Shown in pieces: positions 43,401 through 52,887 of a stretch of 64,000 nucleotides of DNA; positions within the stretch are counted from its first letter, which is position 1, and each line of letters opens with the position of its first letter. The DNA comes from Glycomyces harbinensis. GTDB taxonomy: Bacteria; Actinomycetota; Actinomycetes; Mycobacteriales; Micromonosporaceae. The notes under the pieces are model-generated. The model was not told where the DNA came from, did no database searches, and worked only from the letters and a program-made list of their open reading frames with translations. The stretch lies in assembly GCF_900101745.1 (NCBI RefSeq), contig NZ_FNAD01000006.1:124001-188000 (forward strand), written 5' to 3'. The position numbers and the translations under genes are program-made.

Positions 43401-45923
43401 TCAACGTAGCGCTTCGGGGGCGGTGAGGGACGCCAGTTCGTGGCGTTCATAGGTGCCCAGTGATGCGTGGATCCGGAGGGCTTCGGCCCACTGGGTCCGG
43501 GCGCGCTCGGTGTCGCCGGCGGCCGCGAGGGCGTTGCCGAGGCCGTGGCGGGCCCTGGCCTCCTCGTAGGCGTCGGGTGCCGCCTCGGCGAGGTCGATCG
43601 CCTCGCGGTGGAGTCGTTCGGCGGCCGCCGGGTCGCCGCAGGCGAGGTGCGCGAAACCGGCGTTGTTGAGGACTTCGAGTCGCAGCTCCACGCTTGGGAC
43701 GGCGGCGGTCGCGTCGAGGGCGTGTTCGGCGAGCGCGACGGCGTCGGCGGCTCGGCCCTGGCGGGCGCGGACGTGGGAGAGGCGGCTGCGGATGAAGGCC
43801 TCGCCGAACGCGTCCCCGGACTGGTGGTACGCCTCGAGCGCCTGGTCGAGCAGTTCGCCCGCGGCGTCGGGCTCGTCCTGGCGCAGGCGCAGCAGTGCGA
43901 GGCCGGCGAGCGCCGCGGCGAGGTTCTGGCCCCAGCCGCGGTCGGCGAAGGTCTTCACGGACCGCTCGAAGCCGGATTCGGCGTTGTCGTGGTCGCCGAT
44001 GAGCAGGTCGAGGTGGGCGATGTCGTCGAGGGCGTTCATCTCGCGGTCGGCGTCGCCGAGGTCGCGGAAGCCTTCGGCGGCTTCGGTGGCGCATTCGCGG
44101 GCTTCGGCGAGCCGCCAGCGTTCGAGGTGGCACCAGCCGATGGCGCCGAGGGCGAGGAGTGCCGCCATGGGGTCGTCGTTGGCGAGGGCGAGGCTGCGGG
44201 ACTCGGCGAGGCTCAGGTGGGCGCCGTCGATGTCGCCGAGGGCCCGTTGCGTGTTGCCGATCTGGTGGAGGACCGTGGCCTGGTGCGGCCGGTCGCCGAG
44301 GGCGCGGTCGGCGTCGAGGGCGATGCCGAGGTTGACGAGGGCTTCGGCGCGCTGGCCGCGCGTGTACTGGTAGCGCCACAGGGTGGTCGCGAGTCGGCCC
44401 GCGTGCCACTGGTGCCCGTCCTCCGAGGCCTGTCGGATCATCTCGGCCAGGGCGCCCTGGCGGGTGTCGAGCCATCGGATCGCGTCGTCGGCGCCGTCGA
44501 ACGCCGGTGCGGGGACGGCGGTCTCGGGAGCGGCCTCGGGGTCGAGTCCGAACAGGAGCGTCAGCGTCTCCGCCGCGACGGCCAGGTGCCAGTCGTAGAG
44601 GCGACCCAGCGCCTCTTCGCGGTCGGGCGCGTCGGCGGCCTGTTCGCGGGCGTAGGCGCGGACGAGGTCGTGGACGCTCCAGCGGCCTTCGGCGGTCGGG
44701 GAGGCGAGGTGGACGGTGGCGAGGCTCCGGAGCGCGGAGTCGGCCTCGGCCGGGTCGGCGCCGGTGAGGGCGGCGATGCCGGCGGGCTCGAATTCGGTGG
44801 CCGGGTGGAGGCCGATCGCGTTGAGGGCCTTGCGGTCGGCCGGTGCCAGGCGGTCGCGGGTGAGGTCGAGGCAGGCGCGCAGGCCGGCGGCTTCGTCGCC
44901 GGGGAGGTCGAGGTTCGCCAGGGGTGCTCCGGCGATGCGGTCGCGCAGGTCGCCGAGGGGCTGCCCGGGGCGGGCGAGGGTCTGGCAGGCGGCCAGGCGC
45001 AGGGCGAGCGGGAGGTCGCCGCAGGCGGCGGCGAGGCCGCGGGCGGCCTCGGGGTCGGCGGCGACGCGTTCGCGTCCGATCATGGCGCCCAGGAGGTCCA
45101 TGGACGCCTCGCGGGTGAGGGGTTCGAGGCGCAGGTGGGGGACGCCGTGGGTGGCGGTGAGTCCGAACAGGTCGGTGCGGGCGGTGATGAGGGCGGTCGA
45201 GCCCCCGGTGCCGGGGAGGAGGTCGCGCAGCTGCTCGGGGCTGCGGGCGTTGTCGAGGACGACCAGGACGCGGCGGTGGCTCAGGAGCGAGCGGTACATC
45301 GCGGCCCGCTCGTCGCCGTCCGGCGGGATCTCCTCGGGGTCGGTGCCGAGCGCGGCGAGGAATCGGTGGAGGACGGGCTCGGGGCCGAGCGGGGCGCTGC
45401 CGGAGAAGCCGCGGAGGTCGATGTAGAGCTGGCCGTCGGGGAAGGCGTCGAGGGCGCGGTGGGCCCAGTGGAGGGCGAGCGCGGTCTTGCCGACCCCGGC
45501 GGGACCGGCGATGACGACCGCTCGCGGCGAGGCGTCGCGGGTGTGCCGGTCGATCTGGCGCAGTTCGCGTTCGCGGCCGGTGAAGGCGTGGGGCGCGGGC
45601 GGGAGCCGGCGGGGGACCTGGCCGGTGTCGGCGACGTCGGCGGCGGCGATGCGCCCGCACTGGGCGAGCCAGGTGTCGACGGCGGCCTCGTCGCCGCCGC
45701 AGGCGCGGACCAGGGCGGCGACGACTTCGGCGCGGGGGATCGAGTCGCGGTTGAGGACGGCGGCCAACGTGCTGGTGGGGAGCCAGTCGCCGTGGTCGCG
45801 GGCGCGGCGACTGATCTCGCGGATGCTCAGGCCGGAGGCGGCGCGCAGCTCTCTGAGCAGGGCCACCAGCTGGGGGGCCGAGCCGGCCGCCGAGGGGTCG
45901 AGGCCGTCGAGGGAATGACGCAC
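43401..45923 (-). CDS. STAND-type regulator: XRE helix-turn-helix, NB-ARC, TPR
   Basis: 840 aa. Residues 17-80 form an XRE-like DNA-binding domain (LVALLRELRAASGLSIREIS). NB-ARC follows with P-loop GPAGVGKT (140-147), Walker B RRVLVVLDNA, sensor LITARTDLFGL and GDLPLAL. The C-terminal half is TPR repeats rich in A, L and R. Such signal-transducing NTPases act as switch-like regulators of antibiotic or developmental genes. GTG 45923 is chosen because TAGACT ends 7 nt upstream (leaderless) and the domain begins soon after; a longer frame upstream is rich in Pro/Arg and lacks a ribosome site. Its NB-ARC is related to that of the regulator at 53719. Confidence 0.85.
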   Translation of the reverse strand: MRHSLDGLDPSAAGSAPQLVALLRELRAASGLSIREISRRARDHGDWLPTSTLAAVLNRDSIPRAEVVAALVRACGGDEAAVDTWLAQCGRIAAADVADTGQVPRRLPPAPHAFTGRERELRQIDRHTRDASPRAVVIAGPAGVGKTALALHWAHRALDAFPDGQLYIDLRGFSGSAPLGPEPVLHRFLAALGTDPEEIPPDGDERAAMYRSLLSHRRVLVVLDNARSPEQLRDLLPGTGGSTALITARTDLFGLTATHGVPHLRLEPLTREASMDLLGAMIGRERVAADPEAARGLAAACGDLPLALRLAACQTLARPGQPLGDLRDRIAGAPLANLDLPGDEAAGLRACLDLTRDRLAPADRKALNAIGLHPATEFEPAGIAALTGADPAEADSALRSLATVHLASPTAEGRWSVHDLVRAYAREQAADAPDREEALGRLYDWHLAVAAETLTLLFGLDPEAAPETAVPAPAFDGADDAIRWLDTRQGALAEMIRQASEDGHQWHAGRLATTLWRYQYTRGQRAEALVNLGIALDADRALGDRPHQATVLHQIGNTQRALGDIDGAHLSLAESRSLALANDDPMAALLALGAIGWCHLERWRLAEARECATEAAEGFRDLGDADREMNALDDIAHLDLLIGDHDNAESGFERSVKTFADRGWGQNLAAALAGLALLRLRQDEPDAAGELLDQALEAYHQSGDAFGEAFIRSRLSHVRARQGRAADAVALAEHALDATAAVPSVELRLEVLNNAGFAHLACGDPAAAERLHREAIDLAEAAPDAYEEARARHGLGNALAAAGDTERARTQWAEALRIHASLGTYERHELASLTAPEALR

Positions 45924-46245
45924 GTCACCGAGTCTACCGAGGACGGTCTCGGTGCGGGGTCCCTGTCCCGGACGTTCCGGGACACCCGCAGCCATTGCCC
46001 CGCTTGCACATCGGTGGTGGACTCGAACCGTCCCCGAAGGCCGCGACGGAACGCGCCGATGGGAAACCGGTGAGAAACCCGGGCCGGGGGTGTGGGAACA
46101 CCCGGCCCGACCCACCCTCTCCCGGCCGCCCCGCGTCCGCTGCGCGGCGCGGCCGGGAGGGCTCTTCGGGCGAACGATGAGTTTCGGCCCGCCGACTCGT
46201 CCTAACTGATGCAATCAGAGGACCCGTTCGGAAGGACCAGCGATC
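45924..46245. other. 322-bp divergent intergenic region with two GC-rich hairpins
   Basis: No gene. Two inverted repeats, 46080-46109 (CGGGCCGGG/CCCGGCCCG) and 46119-46159 (CTCCCGGCCGC/GCGGCCGGGAG), sit upstream of both flanking genes, so they are not terminators of either. The -10 of the regulator gene is at 45931-45936. Confidence 0.6.
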
Positions 46246-46722
46246 ATGCAGAAGATCGTCACCAACATCTGGTACGACGGCGATGGTGAAGAGGCCGTCG
46301 ACTTCTACCTCTCCCTCTTCCCCGACGCCAAGGTCACCGGCACCATTCCCTACGTCGAGGACGCCCACGGCACGCCCGGCAAGGTCATGGTCGTGAACTT
46401 CGAGATCGCCGGGCAGGCCTTCACCGCCATCAACGGCGACGACTCGGCCAAGCACGACCACGCCATGTCGCTGCTCATCAACTGCGACGACCAGGCCGAG
46501 GTCGACCGCCTCTGGGACGCCATCCTCGCCAAGGGCGGCAGGGAGATCGAGTGCGGCTGGATCGCCGACAAGTGGGGCGTCAACTGGCAGGTCTGGCCCT
46601 CCGAGGCCGACCGGTACCTCGGCGGCCCCGACAAGGAGGCCGCGGTGCGCGCGACGCAGGCGATGTACAAGATGAAGAAGATCGACCTCCAGGCCATCAA
46701 GGACGCATACGAGGGCAAATGA
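46246..46722 (+). CDS. VOC/PhnB-like superfamily protein
   Basis: 158 aa. TNIWYDGDGEEAVDFYLSLF, then the metal-site-like FTAINGDD and LWDAILAKGGREIECGW are typical of PhnB/3-demethylubiquinone methyltransferase-like VOC proteins. Such proteins are widespread, and most lack a known substrate. ATG 46246 with GGAAGGA upstream. Single-gene unit ended by a terminator. Confidence 0.85.
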   Translation: MQKIVTNIWYDGDGEEAVDFYLSLFPDAKVTGTIPYVEDAHGTPGKVMVVNFEIAGQAFTAINGDDSAKHDHAMSLLINCDDQAEVDRLWDAILAKGGREIECGWIADKWGVNWQVWPSEADRYLGGPDKEAAVRATQAMYKMKKIDLQAIKDAYEGK

Positions 46723-46736
46723 CGCCGAGGGCGCGG

Positions 46737-46762
46737 CCCGGTCCCCCGAGCGGGGGACCGGG
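46737..46762 (+). terminator. Terminator after VOC gene
   Basis: CCCGGTCCCCCG pairs with CGGGGGACCGGG with a very short loop, 15 bp after the stop. Confidence 0.8.
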
Positions 46763-46813
46763 GCCACGCCGCAGAGGGAGGCCCCGGCGCCGCGTCTCGG
46801 CGACACTGAAGGC

Positions 46814-48064
46814 GTGAACGACCGCTGGCACAATGGCCCCGTGCGCCTCCTCGCCCCGCTCTGGTCCCGGGCCACCTACCGCGGGTGGGTCTGGATGATC
46901 CTGGGCGGCGCGCTGATGATGCCGTTCATGATGGTCGGCGCCGTCTTCTACAACTGGCGCCACCCCCAGAGCGGCTTCGACGGCGTCATCCACCCCACCG
47001 TCTACGTCGGCGTCATCCCGCTCGTCGCCGCCGTCTCCCTGCTCCTGCCCGACCGCGAGGTCGAGCGCACCGCCGCCCGACGCCTCCTGGACGCCCAGTT
47101 CGCCTCGCCCGACGACGGCACCTGGAACACGCGCTGGCGCACCGGCTGCTGGTTCACCCTCCACGCCGCGATCGGCGGCCTCCTCAGCGGCGTCACCCTC
47201 GCCATGGTCCCCTTCGCCGCGTACCTCGCCTACTACGGCGCGCTCCTGGCGCTGGGCCGGATCGACCGGGCGCCGGACCTGTACTGGGGCTGGTTCGTCG
47301 AGTGGGGCGCGCTCACCGGGCCGCTCCTCCTGGTCGTGCTCGTCGCGCTCATCGCCGCCGCCACCGCGGGCATGAGGGCCCTGGCCCCGCTGCTGCTGGG
47401 CCAGAGCGCCGCCGACCGGCTGGCCGCCTCCAGTGCCGAGTCCGCGCGGCTGGCCGCCCGCAACCGCATCGCCCGGGAGCTGCACGACTCGGTCGGCCAC
47501 GCCCTGTCGGTCGTCGTCGTCCAGTCCGAGGCCGCCGCCCGCCTCATCGAGTCCGATCCGGCCTTCGCGGCCAAGGCGATGAACGCCGTCGGCGAGACCG
47601 CCCGCGGCGCGCTCGCCGAGCTCGACGCCGTCATCGGGGCACTGCGCGAGGACCGGGACGGCGCCCGCGGCCCTCAACGCGACCTCGCCGACCTTCAGGC
47701 GCTCGCCGACGAGTCGGGCGTCGAGACCGACCTCCAGCTCACCGGCGACGCTGACGCGTTGAGCCGCTTGGCCTCCCGCGAGATCTACCGGATCGTCCAG
47801 GAGTCGCTGACGAACGTGCTGCGCCACGCCGACGAGCCGCGCGCCACGGTGGTGGTCGCGGTGGGGGAGCGGGAGTGCACCGTCACCGTCACCAGCCCCG
47901 CCGCCCGCCGGCCCCGCCGCGGCACCGGGAAGGGCGGGCGCGGCCTCATCGGGATGGCCGAGCGCGCCGCCGTGCTCGGCGGGACCGCCGAGGCATCATG
48001 GGCTCCGGGACGGTGGACCGTCCTGGCCGCCGTGCCGCTCGAAACCGGAAAGGCCGAGGAATGA
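46814..48064 (+). CDS. Sensor histidine kinase (NarL/DesK-type, HisKA_3)
   Basis: 416 aa. Four to five membrane helices in the first 190 residues with no large extracellular sensor domain. H224 in RIARELHDSVGHALSVV is the phosphoacceptor. HATPase follows, with VQESLTNVLRHA and GRGLIGMAERAAVLGG. GTG 46814 has GACACT ending 6 nt upstream, so it may be leaderless. It overlaps the response regulator by 4 bp. Ligand unknown. Confidence 0.9.
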   Translation: MNDRWHNGPVRLLAPLWSRATYRGWVWMILGGALMMPFMMVGAVFYNWRHPQSGFDGVIHPTVYVGVIPLVAAVSLLLPDREVERTAARRLLDAQFASPDDGTWNTRWRTGCWFTLHAAIGGLLSGVTLAMVPFAAYLAYYGALLALGRIDRAPDLYWGWFVEWGALTGPLLLVVLVALIAAATAGMRALAPLLLGQSAADRLAASSAESARLAARNRIARELHDSVGHALSVVVVQSEAAARLIESDPAFAAKAMNAVGETARGALAELDAVIGALREDRDGARGPQRDLADLQALADESGVETDLQLTGDADALSRLASREIYRIVQESLTNVLRHADEPRATVVVAVGERECTVTVTSPAARRPRRGTGKGGRGLIGMAERAAVLGGTAEASWAPGRWTVLAAVPLETGKAEE

Positions 48065-48702
48065 CCGCACCGCTGCGCATCGCCCTGATCGACGACGAGG
48101 CGCTGATCCGCTCCGGATTCGCCGCCATCATCGGCGCCGAACCGGACCTCGAGGTCGTCGCCGAGGGCGCCGACGGGGTGGACGCGCTCACCATCGCCCG
48201 CTCCGGCAAGGCCGACGTGCTGCTCATGGACGTCCGGATGCCGAAGGTCGACGGCATCGCGGCGACCGAGCGGATCGTGTCCGAACTGGACCGGCCCCCG
48301 AAGATCCTGGTGGTCACCACGTTCGACAACGACGACTACGTGTGGCAGGCGCTGCGCGCCGGAGCCGACGGGTTCCTGCTCAAGCGCACCCGCCTCGAAG
48401 ACCTGCTGGCGGCCGTGCGGCTCGTGGCCCGCACCGACGCGCTCCTGTTTCCCGAAGCGGTCCGCCGCCTCGCCGCCGCCGCACCCAAACGCAAGCCCCC
48501 CAAGGGGATCGGCGATCTGAGCGACCGCGAGCGCGAGGTCCTGACCCTCGCGGCCCGCGGCCTGTCGAACGCCGAGATCGCGGCCGAGCTGTTCCTCGGC
48601 CGCGAAACCGTCAAGACCCACCTGAGCAGCGTCTACACCAAGCTGACCGTCCGCGACCGCACGCAGGCCGTGATCGCGGCCTACGAAGGCGGCCTCGTCT
48701 GA
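48061..48702 (+). CDS. Response regulator, NarL/FixJ family
   Basis: 213 aa. Receiver domain with D57 in LLMDVRMPKVDG and acidic pair DDE at 11-13. LuxR-type helix-turn-helix (about 150-205) with LSDREREVLTLAARGLSNAEIA (in parts) and RETVKTHLSSVYTKL. Partner of the kinase just upstream (ATGA overlap). Converges on the type VII-like genes with 10 bp between. Confidence 0.93.
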   Translation: MTAPLRIALIDDEALIRSGFAAIIGAEPDLEVVAEGADGVDALTIARSGKADVLLMDVRMPKVDGIAATERIVSELDRPPKILVVTTFDNDDYVWQALRAGADGFLLKRTRLEDLLAAVRLVARTDALLFPEAVRRLAAAAPKRKPPKGIGDLSDREREVLTLAARGLSNAEIAAELFLGRETVKTHLSSVYTKLTVRDRTQAVIAAYEGGLV

Positions 48703-48712
48703 GGCGGGGCGA

Positions 48713-49150
48713 CTACGCCTCGAAGACCGTGGCGGAACCACCCTCGGCCGCGGAGCCGTCGACGATGACCGTGCCGTCCGAGAGGGCCCCGCCGAGGACC
48801 GTGCCGCCCTCCGTTCCACCGTCCACTTCGGTCGTGGCGGCCGCGAACGCCGTCGTCGCCTCGTCGTCGGCCTCGCCGCCGCCGACCGCCGCCTCGGCCA
48901 GCGACGCCTCCATCCCGTGCAGGGTCCCCCGCAGGTACTGGAGGTTCCGCCATGTGGCGGCGTGGAACTCCTGATACCTCCCGGCGGCGTTCTCGGCCGC
49001 GCCCGGCGCGGTCCCGAACGCCGGGGCCCGGCTCAGCGTCCCGGTGCCGAGCACCGGCACCACCTGGTTCTCGAGCGTGTCGATGAGCCCCAGCAGAAAC
49101 AGCCGGTACTCCTCGATCGCCTCGGGGTCGAACACCCGCTCCTGCGCCAT
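48713..49150 (-). CDS. Small helical protein of type VII-like locus
   Basis: 145 aa. Two helices (about 8-34 and 48-88: YQEFHAATWRNLQYLRGTLH) then a Gly/Ala/acidic tail, a PE- or partner-protein layout. No exact WXG motif (TWRN at 66-69). ATG 49150 follows AAGGAGG. It lies 14 bp after the 547-aa gene, so both are cotranscribed and may form a dimer. Confidence 0.65.
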   Translation of the reverse strand: MAQERVFDPEAIEEYRLFLLGLIDTLENQVVPVLGTGTLSRAPAFGTAPGAAENAAGRYQEFHAATWRNLQYLRGTLHGMEASLAEAAVGGGEADDEATTAFAAATTEVDGGTEGGTVLGGALSDGTVIVDGSAAEGGSATVFEA

Positions 49151-49164
49151 TGCGCGCCTCCTTG

Positions 49165-50808
49165 CTAGATGTAGGGGTCGTCGCCGGGCTTGACGTAGCC
49201 CCAGACGTTGTCGATCTCGCGGAAGGTGAGGTCCTCGTCCTCCGCCTCTTCGTCCTCTTCGGACTTCTCGGAGCGCTTGCGGGCGTCGGCCTGCTGACCG
49301 CCCACGACCGCGGTCCGCGAGCCGACGCCGCCGCCGGAACCGGAGCCGCCGGCGGCCGCCGGGCCGGTCGTCCCGGTCGCGCCGAGCATCCCCGGCGCCG
49401 CCGCGCTGTAGACCGAACCGCCGCCGGCCACCGCGCCGCCCGCGGTCACCGGCGCGGTCGTCATCGACCCGCCCGCGCCGCCGAACCCGAAACCGCCGCC
49501 TCCGCCGGCGAGGCCGCCGGAGACCGCGCCGTCCACGGGCGCCGACTCCTCCGGCGCCGTCGCGGCCGCTTCGGCGTCCTCGGCCCGAACCGATCCGTCC
49601 CCGCCCGGCGGGACCGGGCTCGGGTCCTGGGTCGCCTGCGGCGCCACCGGCGAGGCCGGCTGCTCCATCGACGGCGGCTCCAAGTCCATGTAGGACGTGT
49701 CCGCGCCGTCCGGATACGGACGGTCGGACCCGGTGGCGCTCAACGCCTCCAGCTGCTCGCTCTGGCCCGTCCGCTTCTCGACGATCGACTCGTCGATCGC
49801 GGCGTGCCGCTCGGTGTACCCGGCCACCTCGGCCGCGATGCGGTCGGCGAAGGCCGTCGCGGCCTCCGCTCCCGCCTGCAATCGCTCTGGCGGCAAGACC
49901 CCCGCGACCGGCTCCAGCGCGCCACCCGACCGCTGCCCGATGAACGTCCGGACCTCCTCGGCCAGCGCGGGGTCCGCGCCGCCGAGCTCGAGCGCCCGCT
50001 CGGCCTCCTCGCAGGTCATGAGGATGCAGTCGCCGTGCCACCAGCCGGGCCTGACGTGGATCGCGACCAGGCTCGTCCACCCGCCCTCGGCGCCGACCAT
50101 CGGCGCGGGGTAGGGGATCTCGCCGGAGTCGCCGCCCTGGAGCGTGTAGATCGCCTCCTCGCGGTGCTTGAGGTCCCCGGTGGCGTCCTCGATGTCGTCG
50201 AGCACGCCCTGGAGGAGCGTGCGGACCTGGTCGGTCTGGTCGGCGAACGCGTCGAAGTCCGTTCCCGCCCATCCGGTCGACAGCTCCGCGAGCTTCGACT
50301 TGATCAGGCCCGGCCAGTCGCCGATGATCCCGGCGACCTCCTCGTTCCACCCGGTGCGCAGGCGCTGCAGCGAGAACGCGTCCGGGTCGATGGGTCGCAC
50401 CGCGCCCACCGCCGAGCGGAAGTCGTCCTCGGTCGGATAGGACATCCCCTCGCAGCGGGGCTTGAACCGGCCCAGCTGCCCCTCGACCGGCACGGCCGAG
50501 ACCAGCTGCTCCCAGTCGGTCTCGGCCGGGTGCGCCGCCGGGTGCGGGCAGGCGCCCGCGGTGCACCCGGCCCGCGCCCCGCCGGGATCGGCCGTGTCGC
50601 CGAAGGCGATGGTCGAGCTGGCGGTCGCGGTCTCCATGTCCGCGTAGGCCGTGTCGTCGTACTCGAACGCCGCGTCCTCGTCGGCGGCGCCGTAGTCCTC
50701 GGCGGGCGCGTCGTAGGCCGTCCCGATGTCGGCCTCGGTGAGCGTCACGTACTCCGAGCCCGCGTCGCCTTCGGCGGCCGAGCCCTCGATGAAACCCGCG
50801 TCGGTCAT
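49165..50808 (-). CDS. WXG-domain protein with Gly-rich linker and VWG...DDPY C terminus (type VII-like)
   Basis: 547 aa. An acidic Asp/Glu/Tyr-rich N terminus (1-70), then a helical region (about 125-215) with W180-A-G182 in LSTGWAGTDFDAFA, the WXG turn of ESX substrates. A middle domain (215-380) has a WWHGDCILMTCEEAE segment. A Pro/Ala then Gly-rich disordered stretch (about 385-500) leads to a charged KRSEKSEEDEEAEDEDLTF stretch and the end NVWGYVKPGDDPYI. ATG 50808 with GGGAGG. The C-terminal signature is shared with the 457-aa protein. Confidence 0.7.
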   Translation of the reverse strand: MTDAGFIEGSAAEGDAGSEYVTLTEADIGTAYDAPAEDYGAADEDAAFEYDDTAYADMETATASSTIAFGDTADPGGARAGCTAGACPHPAAHPAETDWEQLVSAVPVEGQLGRFKPRCEGMSYPTEDDFRSAVGAVRPIDPDAFSLQRLRTGWNEEVAGIIGDWPGLIKSKLAELSTGWAGTDFDAFADQTDQVRTLLQGVLDDIEDATGDLKHREEAIYTLQGGDSGEIPYPAPMVGAEGGWTSLVAIHVRPGWWHGDCILMTCEEAERALELGGADPALAEEVRTFIGQRSGGALEPVAGVLPPERLQAGAEAATAFADRIAAEVAGYTERHAAIDESIVEKRTGQSEQLEALSATGSDRPYPDGADTSYMDLEPPSMEQPASPVAPQATQDPSPVPPGGDGSVRAEDAEAAATAPEESAPVDGAVSGGLAGGGGGFGFGGAGGSMTTAPVTAGGAVAGGGSVYSAAAPGMLGATGTTGPAAAGGSGSGGGVGSRTAVVGGQQADARKRSEKSEEDEEAEDEDLTFREIDNVWGYVKPGDDPYI

Positions 50809-50980
50809 GCCGGTGCGCCTCCCTCGTTCCTGGTGGTGCGCCAATGAAAGAGCGGTCCGCCACGGATTCGCCTCAACTTCGCTCCAGGCGGGTCGGGACG
50901 GGTCTGGAGCGGCGGGGTGCACATTGCACTGGAGGCCCCGGGCGCGTCCCGGGCGCGCGGCACATCGGAGGAGGAACGGG
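50809..50980. promoter_or_regulatory. 172-bp divergent promoter region of the type VII-like locus
   Basis: It serves the 547-aa/145-aa unit (minus) and the 115-aa/457-aa unit (plus). No clear -35/-10 boxes or operator were seen. A common regulator is possible. Confidence 0.5.
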
Positions 50981-51328
50981 ATGACCGTGTTCATGAAAGT
51001 GGAGCAGGTCCGCGGCGGCGGCGCGGACCTGCGGACCCTCGCGCCGGGGGCCCGCCGGGCCTCCGAGCGCGTGCGGGCCCCCGCCGAGAGCGCCGCGTCG
51101 GGGAACGCCGGGTTCCTCACCGGCCAGGCGGGCGTGCAGTGGCAGGCGGCGCTCGGCACCGTCACCGAGGGCGTCGAGCGGCGCGTCGAATGGCAGGGCG
51201 CGCAGGTCACCGGCAGTGCCGACGACCTCGACGGCACCGACCGCAGCGTCGGCGGCGACATCGAATCGATCGGACGCGACCTGCCTGTGCGGCGGCCGAG
51301 CCAGGAGGACCCCCATGCCCAGCTATGA
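50981..51328 (+). CDS. Small EspC/WXG-like protein of type VII-like locus
   Basis: 115 aa, two helices joined at W71-Q-G73 (RRVEWQGAQVTGSADDL), after VEQVRGGGADLRTLAPGARR. This is the size and layout of DUF2580/EspC and WXG100 proteins that travel through ESX systems. ATG 50981 follows GGAGGAGG. It overlaps the 457-aa gene by 14 bp, pointing to a paired product. Confidence 0.65.
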   Translation: MTVFMKVEQVRGGGADLRTLAPGARRASERVRAPAESAASGNAGFLTGQAGVQWQAALGTVTEGVERRVEWQGAQVTGSADDLDGTDRSVGGDIESIGRDLPVRRPSQEDPHAQL

Positions 51329-52688
51329 CGAGGCGCTGGCCGCGAACCCGGCGGGGTTCGTCGACTACGCCGCGGAGATGACTTCGGCCGGCACCGACCT
51401 GACCGACCACCAGGGCGAGTACGACGCGGTGGTCACGACCATCAACGCCGACTGGCAGGACGAGGCGAACGCCGCGTTCAACGAGGACGTCGACACGGTG
51501 GGCGCCCATGTGGGCGACGTGGTCTCGCAGGTCGACCAGGCCGCCGAGCTGCTGAGCACCGGCGGCGGGCACATGGTGTCCCAAGTGGAGCAGTTGAGGG
51601 CGACGGACGCGGCCTACCGCGGCGCCGGGTTCGACGTGCAGTCCGAGCCGCGGGTCGAACTGGGCGCCGTGCACTGGGCGGCGATCGCGGCCGCCGGGCC
51701 GTTCGGGCCCGTGCTCCGGGCCCTGTTCCAGGCCCGCGCCGACGAGGGGACGACGCAGCTCCAGCTCGGCCTGGCGGTGCTCACCGCGACCGACGTCGCC
51801 ACCGGCGCCGGTCTGACCGCGGCCGCCGAGCAGCTCGAGCCCCTGGAGGACAAGGGCGGCCCCGGCAACACGGTCTGCCCGCCGGCGGTCGACGAGAAGC
51901 CCGACCGGAACGAGTCGAACACCAAGGACGAGAACGGCACCGCGAAGAAGACCGGCGGCGACGAGAAGGACGGGAAGGACGGGAAGGACGAGAACAAAGA
52001 GGGGAACAAGGACGAGAAGGACGAGAAGGACGGCGAGAAGGACGAGAAGCCGAAGGAGGAGGACCCGGCCGACCCCGACCGGCAGGACCAGGCGCCCCGG
52101 AACCCGGAGGCCGAGCAGCCCCGGAACGAGACGCCCGGCATGGTCGAGCCCGACCCGGGCCCGGCCGACGTGCCCGGCTACGAGAGCCCCGAGCTGAGCG
52201 CGCCCGAAATCCCCGATTACGAGAGCGACTGGGACCCCAGTGAACTCGGCGGTGCCGAGCTCCCGACCGGCGGACTGGCCGGAGGCGGCGGCATCGGTTC
52301 GGGCGGCGGTCTCTCCGGCGGCGGCACCGGCGCGCCCGACCTCCCGCTCGGCGCCCCCGGCGGCGCTTCCGGCGGCGTCTTCGCCGCCCCGGGCGCGGGC
52401 GCCGCACCCGTGGGCGCGACCGGCGCCGGGGCCAGGACCGGCGCGGGCGGCTTCATGGGCGCTCCCGGCGCCCGCGGCGCGAACGTCGCCGACGACGAGG
52501 TCGAACGCGAATCGTTCCTGCTCGAGGACCCCGACGAGGATGTGTGGGGCATCGGCACCGACAAGGACAACCCCTACGTCGACTACCAGGGCGAACGCCC
52601 CGGCGAGAGCGGTCCGCCGCCGCTGGACGAGATCCCTCCGTTCACCCTTCCCGGCTTCGACCTGCCTTCCGACCAGAACCCCAGGTAG
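51315..52688 (+). CDS. WXG-like protein with K/D/E repeat linker, Gly-rich region and VWG...DNPY motif
   Basis: 457 aa. N-terminal helices (1-110) with W47-Q-D49 (INADWQDEANAAF), a WXG-like turn. A charged low-complexity linker of EKDGKDGKDENKEG type (about 190-265) follows, then Pro-rich and Gly/Ala-rich segments. The tail has RESFLLEDPDEDVWGIGTDK with DNPYV at 419-423 and a Pro-rich end. ATG 51315 with CAGGAGG. The motif matches the end of the 547-aa protein, but here about 35 residues follow it. Confidence 0.68.
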   Translation: MPSYDEALAANPAGFVDYAAEMTSAGTDLTDHQGEYDAVVTTINADWQDEANAAFNEDVDTVGAHVGDVVSQVDQAAELLSTGGGHMVSQVEQLRATDAAYRGAGFDVQSEPRVELGAVHWAAIAAAGPFGPVLRALFQARADEGTTQLQLGLAVLTATDVATGAGLTAAAEQLEPLEDKGGPGNTVCPPAVDEKPDRNESNTKDENGTAKKTGGDEKDGKDGKDENKEGNKDEKDEKDGEKDEKPKEEDPADPDRQDQAPRNPEAEQPRNETPGMVEPDPGPADVPGYESPELSAPEIPDYESDWDPSELGGAELPTGGLAGGGGIGSGGGLSGGGTGAPDLPLGAPGGASGGVFAAPGAGAAPVGATGAGARTGAGGFMGAPGARGANVADDEVERESFLLEDPDEDVWGIGTDKDNPYVDYQGERPGESGPPPLDEIPPFTLPGFDLPSDQNPR

Positions 52689-52711
52689 TCGTAATCCGGC
52701 CCGCTCGCCGC

Positions 52712-52760
52712 GACGCCGGGCCCTCCGGAGGCGACCCCGCTGTCCGGAGGGCCCGGCGTC
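52712..52760. terminator. Bidirectional terminator between type VII-like and YbaB-family genes
   Basis: 18-bp perfect stem (52712-52729 with 52743-52760) and 13-nt loop between converging genes. Confidence 0.88.
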
Positions 52761-52887
52761 TTGCGAGCGGACGGCCACCTCGCCGTGGACTCCCCGACGC
52801 CCCCGGCCAGTGCCCGTTCCGTGCACCACTAGGCGCACACCGCTCGGCCCGCCGCCCCTCACGGGGCAGCGGGCCGGTCCGCTTCCG

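Noticed and set aside
45924-46214. 97-codon N-terminal extension of the STAND regulator
   Set aside because: Pro/Arg/Gly-rich, no ribosome site; the promoter-like TAGACT and the domain start favour GTG 45923.
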